Of a stretch of DNA of 64,000 nucleotides, positions 59,857-64,000 are shown piece by piece. The notes below the pieces were generated by a model that saw only the letters and a list, made by a program, of their open reading frames with translations, was not told the DNA's origin and did not search any database. This DNA comes from Glandiceps talaboti (taxonomy: Eukaryota > Hemichordata > Enteropneusta > Spengelidae). Numbering within the stretch: the stretch's first letter is position 1; every line of letters begins with the position of its first letter. The DNA lies in NCBI RefSeq assembly GCF_964340395.1, contig NC_135565.1, forward strand, positions 21,532,209-21,596,208, given 5' to 3'. The translations under genes were made by a program, and so were the position numbers.

Positions 59857-60536
59857 AAACAATCTCATTGTCATGGAAACAATTGTAACGTTATCCTTTC
59901 ACTTACAAATCCAGTAATAGTCTGCACAGATGTCAATTATCAAACACGACATATCTCGAAATAGATCCATTTTCACCACACTCTCTATATTCAAATATCC
60001 CTCGTGACCAATCGCAAATAGCCGACACTTTCAAAGTTGATGTCAAAGTCATCAAGACAAAATGTTGTTGTTCAGTCAATAGTATTGTAAATATGACAAA
60101 CTCTAAACAACAGTAACCATAAGTAATCAATCATCAGAGAGTTTTCATGACATACCTAGCCCTAAATACCAATGAACGTCATTCATCTAGTAGGTTTAAT
60201 TTCTCTTGGTAGGATCTTAGCTGACAGCTGATTTGGCTACAACATATTTTACTTGAATTTGGATTTTAAACACCTTTTAACATTTTATCATACAATTTTA
60301 TCATTTTTATCTTTCTGTTATTCTACTGAGCTGTAGTGAATCACTTGATTAGCCAAACGGACTTTCTTGTTAGTCTGTCTAGCGCGGCTGTTGTTCACAT
60401 TTGCATTGTATATACAAAGAACGACAACAACAAAGATGCCCAATGTATTAGTATTTATGAATTCAATTCCGTTGAACTTTCGACGCTTTTAGGTGAAGTA
60501 CTTTGTTTAACAGTTGGGAATATTTGATACTTGTAG

Positions 60537-60542
60537 AATAAA
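60537..60542 (+). terminator. Candidate poly(A) signal of gene D
   Basis: AATAAA about 680 nt after the GPCR stop, just before a CA/TA microsatellite. Others occur further on (for example near 60851), so the choice is uncertain. Confidence 0.35.
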
Positions 60543-60549
60543 AAGGTAA

Positions 60550-60573
60550 TATATATATATACACACACACACA

Positions 60574-60642
<69 letters not shown>
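60550..60642. repeat. (TA)n / (CA)n microsatellite
   Basis: TATATA, then ACACAC, then a long (AT)n run. Confidence 0.97.
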
Positions 60643-60643
<1 letters not shown>

Positions 60644-60699
60644 GTGCAAGTTATGTTATGTACAATTTTACGATATCATAGTTTTTATAATATTGCATA

Positions 60700-61095
60700 T
60701 ATGATTAATATATATTAGGATATTATGTAAACTTGTATGTTATCAGGATAGTGTTTAATAATATCGTATGAATCATGTTATGATATTGGGAGTATAACAC
60801 CTTAGAATCAAAATGTATCTATTCCTAATGTTAATTATTTATTTATGTTTAATAAAAAAAACTGAAAAAGAGGATGATGTGGTGTTTTCTATGATATTAG
60901 GTTAATCAATGTTTTTAAACAGTCTGTTCAATTATTGATTTGGTACATCATTATAGCAAATGTTGATATGGTCATCACAAATATTTAACATATGTAAAAT
61001 TTCAATTTTAATTTTTAGGCTGCTACTCAGATGTATACTCAAATGGTTGGACGTTGAGTTTGCCCATCTAGGTTTGTGGATCAACACTATAACAG
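60700..61095. other. Intergenic AT-rich stretch
   Basis: Nothing recognised. Confidence 0.4.
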
Positions 61096-61096
61096 C

Positions 61097-61156
<60 letters not shown>
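61097..61156. repeat. (GACA)n microsatellite
   Basis: About 14 pure CAGA units, the same motif as 56432-56590. Confidence 0.97.
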
Positions 61157-61663
61157 TGAATAGTGATAGGACCTGACACTTAGATAGACAATCTGTATAT
61201 GACCGCGAGGTGGTGAAGCTAGAGAGAAAATGACAGTCAGAGAGAGTCTGAACTATTAAATAATTATATACAATAAGGCTAACAGCTCTAACCAGAAAGT
61301 ATTCATAGGGGAAAATTGATAGTTTAGCATTGAGATTGAAAGAAATTGACAAATGAAAGTAAATACCGATGAATGTATTATAAAAGAAATTTCAGCAACA
61401 TTTAACACTAATATATTTACAAATACCCAGAAGCAACAGACACTCAACTAGTATGGTGATTCATTTGCTAAGATTTCTTTTAATTCCCAGTGTATACCAA
61501 ACCATAAAATAACAAGATAATATTGGAATCCAATAATTCAATTCTATCAGGAAGACAAAATGAATAATCTAGACGAATAATATCTAATCATTACTACTTT
61601 TGAGTACTTTCAAATTGGTAGGTCCAGATTTGTTGACATTGAATTTAGACAATCTACGTGATT

Positions 61664-62941
61664 TCAACACCAATTTGGAATCCAGATGCCTTTATTAGCT
61701 ACCGAGTTAGGATCAGCAACCTCAGGTGTCCTGTCTGGATAAAATGCTGGTGGTGCTCCAGCTGTGATAACTTCAGCGTACTTCCGCAATTCATTCACTT
61801 TGTCAGGCATTGCAGCTGATAGGTCGTTGGTTTCACGTGGATCATCTAACAAAGCAGAAAAAGATGATAATTACTTGAATAATGAATTTCAAATGCTATA
61901 CCCAAACTATAATACCATATAGATCCTGGCTTATGAATCTTCCCAAATGAAGTTAAAAGTATTTGATTGAAATATTACAACAACATCTCTTGGACTGATA
62001 AAACTTCGACTCATGTTATATATTGGCTATATAATTAAGATTCAATTTCTTTTATTGGGGAAAATGTAGAAGTTAGGAAACAACCTGTGGATTCCAACAT
62101 AAAACACACAGTATTCTCACATTTTAAGGGTATATCTGTCACTTGTGGATGTCGGCAACATTGTAAGTAAAATATAACCCGGCGGCTAGTTTCTATAACT
62201 GTCAGTCGTTAACTGGTGACTATCTTGAAATACATCCACATGCCGAATTTGGAACATTTCACACTATCATTCCGATATTCGTATACGTAATCTCATCAAT
62301 GACTACTACATCAAGATATATGAATATATTGTACTTTGAGATAATCTATAATGTTACTTTTCCAATTTTATAAAGGTGATATTATTATAATGCTATTTAT
62401 ATTAGTTTAAATTACTTAATGTGAAATTAATACTGGACACATCAGCTTCTGTGTTATTGAAGGAAATTGTGTTAAAGGTCCATAAGTGGATAAGGATTAA
62501 AATTTTAAGAGTGAAAAATATTTTCCTGGCAAAGCTATAGAGAAAGTTGGTTCATAACAAAACAAACAATCTTATGTACAATCTATATGGTTCTACTGAT
62601 AGGACAACACTAATGCGAGCACGTAGGATTGAAACCCAGGCCTTTAACATTACAGCTTTGCCGTTTAATATATTCATGCCTTAGTTAATTATATTACCTT
62701 GCTAGGACGCCCTCTATTTCGTTCTTGTCGCATTACTGCATGTTTTCCATGCAGCTCCATTGCAAGGCAAAGTTTAACTTTACATGGCTTAATCAATACA
62801 TTATTATTAGTCTCATCATTATTATCTTTTATGTTTTAATTTCAATACCTTTGATATTGAATAGAAGAGTTCCGCCTTTTGGTGCCACAGGTACATTAGG
62901 TATGTCTGGATGGAGCATTTCTGGTTTAGGATACCAACGAT
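61664..62941 (-). CDS. Gene E: arylsulfatase B-like, last two coding exons (partial)
   Basis: Exon 62941-62849 (93 nt) encodes RWYPKPEMLHPDIPNVPVAP, then KGGTLLFNIK. Exon 61845-61664 encodes DDPRETNDLSAAMPDKVNEL and ends DPNSVANKGIWIPNWC and TGA. The phase-1 junction is consistent. The segment L-F-N-I-x-D-D-P-x-E-x-x-D-L-S followed by a closing DPxxxxxxxGxWxPW-type end is the C-terminus of the arylsulfatase B/I/J group (ARSB has LFDIDRDPEERHDLS and ends GVWGPWM). The catalytic Cys-x-Pro-x-Arg part is not in the window; it should lie to the right of 62941 and probably past 64000. The likely product is a lysosomal or secreted sulfatase. Confidence 0.82.
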
Positions 62942-62944
62942 CTA

Positions 62945-64000
62945 CAAATAAAGAAAATATTAGTTAAATAATAACACATGCTAGCGAGAGCATATCACAA
63001 TTTAGTGCCTGCACATTTGATGATATTTTGATAATTTTGATGATACCCAAGCCTAAGGCGAGGGCATCATCGAAATTTTGGTAAAGAATGCCAGTCTGAA
63101 TAAATATTTATTTATTTATTCATTTATTTTATATGGAAGCTGATTTAATGCCATACAAAATAGACTGAACGAAAACACAGTAAAACATTAACAATCATGA
63201 CAATGAAAAACATACAAACAAAACTAATTCAAGTTGGATTGGTCTGTTGGTGGCATTGCTATATATATATATGTTTTACACCGCGCATGCCATATACATT
63301 GCACGAATAATTTGCAGGCTACTCCTGACCGATTGTGCTACCGGTAGGTAACGTTTTCTCATCATTGCAACAAATTGCTCTTCAGATGAGAGTGATTTTT
63401 ACATTATTAAGTGTTTTTTTCAAACTGAACCATTAATTCTTTCCTTTCTTTATTAAACTTATACACTCCATTATAATCTTATGACATACTTTACATTTTC
63501 GTTCTGCTCTAGGAACATTCGCATGTCTCTCGGTTTGCAATTAACAGCTTATGTTCTGAAATTCTGAACTGAAAACAACAGTCTCCTTAATTCTAAATTC
63601 TTGAGTTCTTCCAAGTAACTCTCTTAACTAAATTCATTCTTAAATCTCCTATTTGTACTCAGCTTATTTGTGTTCCCATTTATACTAATAATTTATATTT
63701 CCAATGTTTTCTATACTTTTCCATACATATGTATCTTCTTCGGAGAGTTGCCTATTTTTTTCTGTTGTTCTATATAATATCCCATACCTGGTCCATTATT
63801 GTGTATTATCAAGTCTACTTCCCATGCCGGGCAATAGTCTTGGCACGCACGATCAATATCATCGCGCGAGCAGTGGTCTATTTAAAGAAGCTAGAAGGTC
63901 ATGTGATTCGATTCTGACCAACGACAGCTCGTGTAAGAACGTTGAGGTGTAATAATATGCATTCAAAGGATTACATTTCAAAATGTTAGAGAAATTATCT
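62945..64000. other. Presumed intron of gene E
   Basis: No further arylsulfatase exon recognised before the window edge. It contains a TTTA-rich tail at 63100-63130. Confidence 0.4.

Noticed and set aside
1-64000. tRNA or rRNA genes
   Set aside because: I looked for B-box-like GGTTCRANNCC segments and rRNA-like cores and found none with a credible cloverleaf; a tRNAscan run would settle it.

Overview
The window reads as nuclear DNA of an AT-rich invertebrate animal. Its genes are split by GT-AG introns, and the non-coding DNA is crowded with CA, CATA, GACA and TA microsatellites, minisatellites and short inverted-repeat elements. The gene families (death-effector-domain proteins, an IRE1/RNase L-type kinase, a TP53I3-type quinone oxidoreductase, a rhodopsin-class GPCR, an arylsulfatase) fit a marine bilaterian such as a lophotrochozoan or a non-vertebrate deuterostome. 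The species cannot be fixed from the sequence.

The left half (2.0-35.5 kb) holds two tandem paralogues on the minus strand, called gene A (start 14132, stop 2043) and gene B (start 32712, stop 21042). I assembled 12 coding exons for A (1014 codons plus stop) and 14 for B (1109 codons plus stop). Every splice junction keeps frame. Both proteins run: N-terminal death-effector-like domain; a GT-B, glycosyltransferase-4-like domain of about 400 residues on one large exon; a low-complexity linker (with a ubiquitin-interacting motif in B only); an IRE1/RNase L-type protein kinase; and a short, altered KEN-type RNase domain. This looks like a cytosolic signalling or innate-immune protein that joins an apoptosis-adaptor domain, a sugar-nucleotide-fold sensor and an IRE1-like output. 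It is the most interesting system here. Both genes share a related 5' leader region, and both have extra copies of their last coding exon downstream of the stop (three near-perfect 159-bp copies in B, one decayed copy in A).

Gene C (plus strand, 35.7-43.0 kb) runs divergently from gene B and encodes a TP53I3/PIG3-like NADPH quinone oxidoreductase in five exons. An upstream in-frame exon could add a mitochondrial-targeting-like leader. Its introns contain large 30-bp and 59-bp tandem arrays.

From 43 to 58.8 kb I see no convincing gene, only microsatellites, a repeated MITE family, a LINE-like tail and unassigned DNA. An intronless class A GPCR lies at 58858-59856 (plus). The last two coding exons of an arylsulfatase B-like gene lie at 61664-62941 (minus), with the rest of that gene beyond the right edge.

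Most long open frames in the CATA, CA, GTT, GACA and 30-bp arrays are repeat artefacts and are not annotated as genes.
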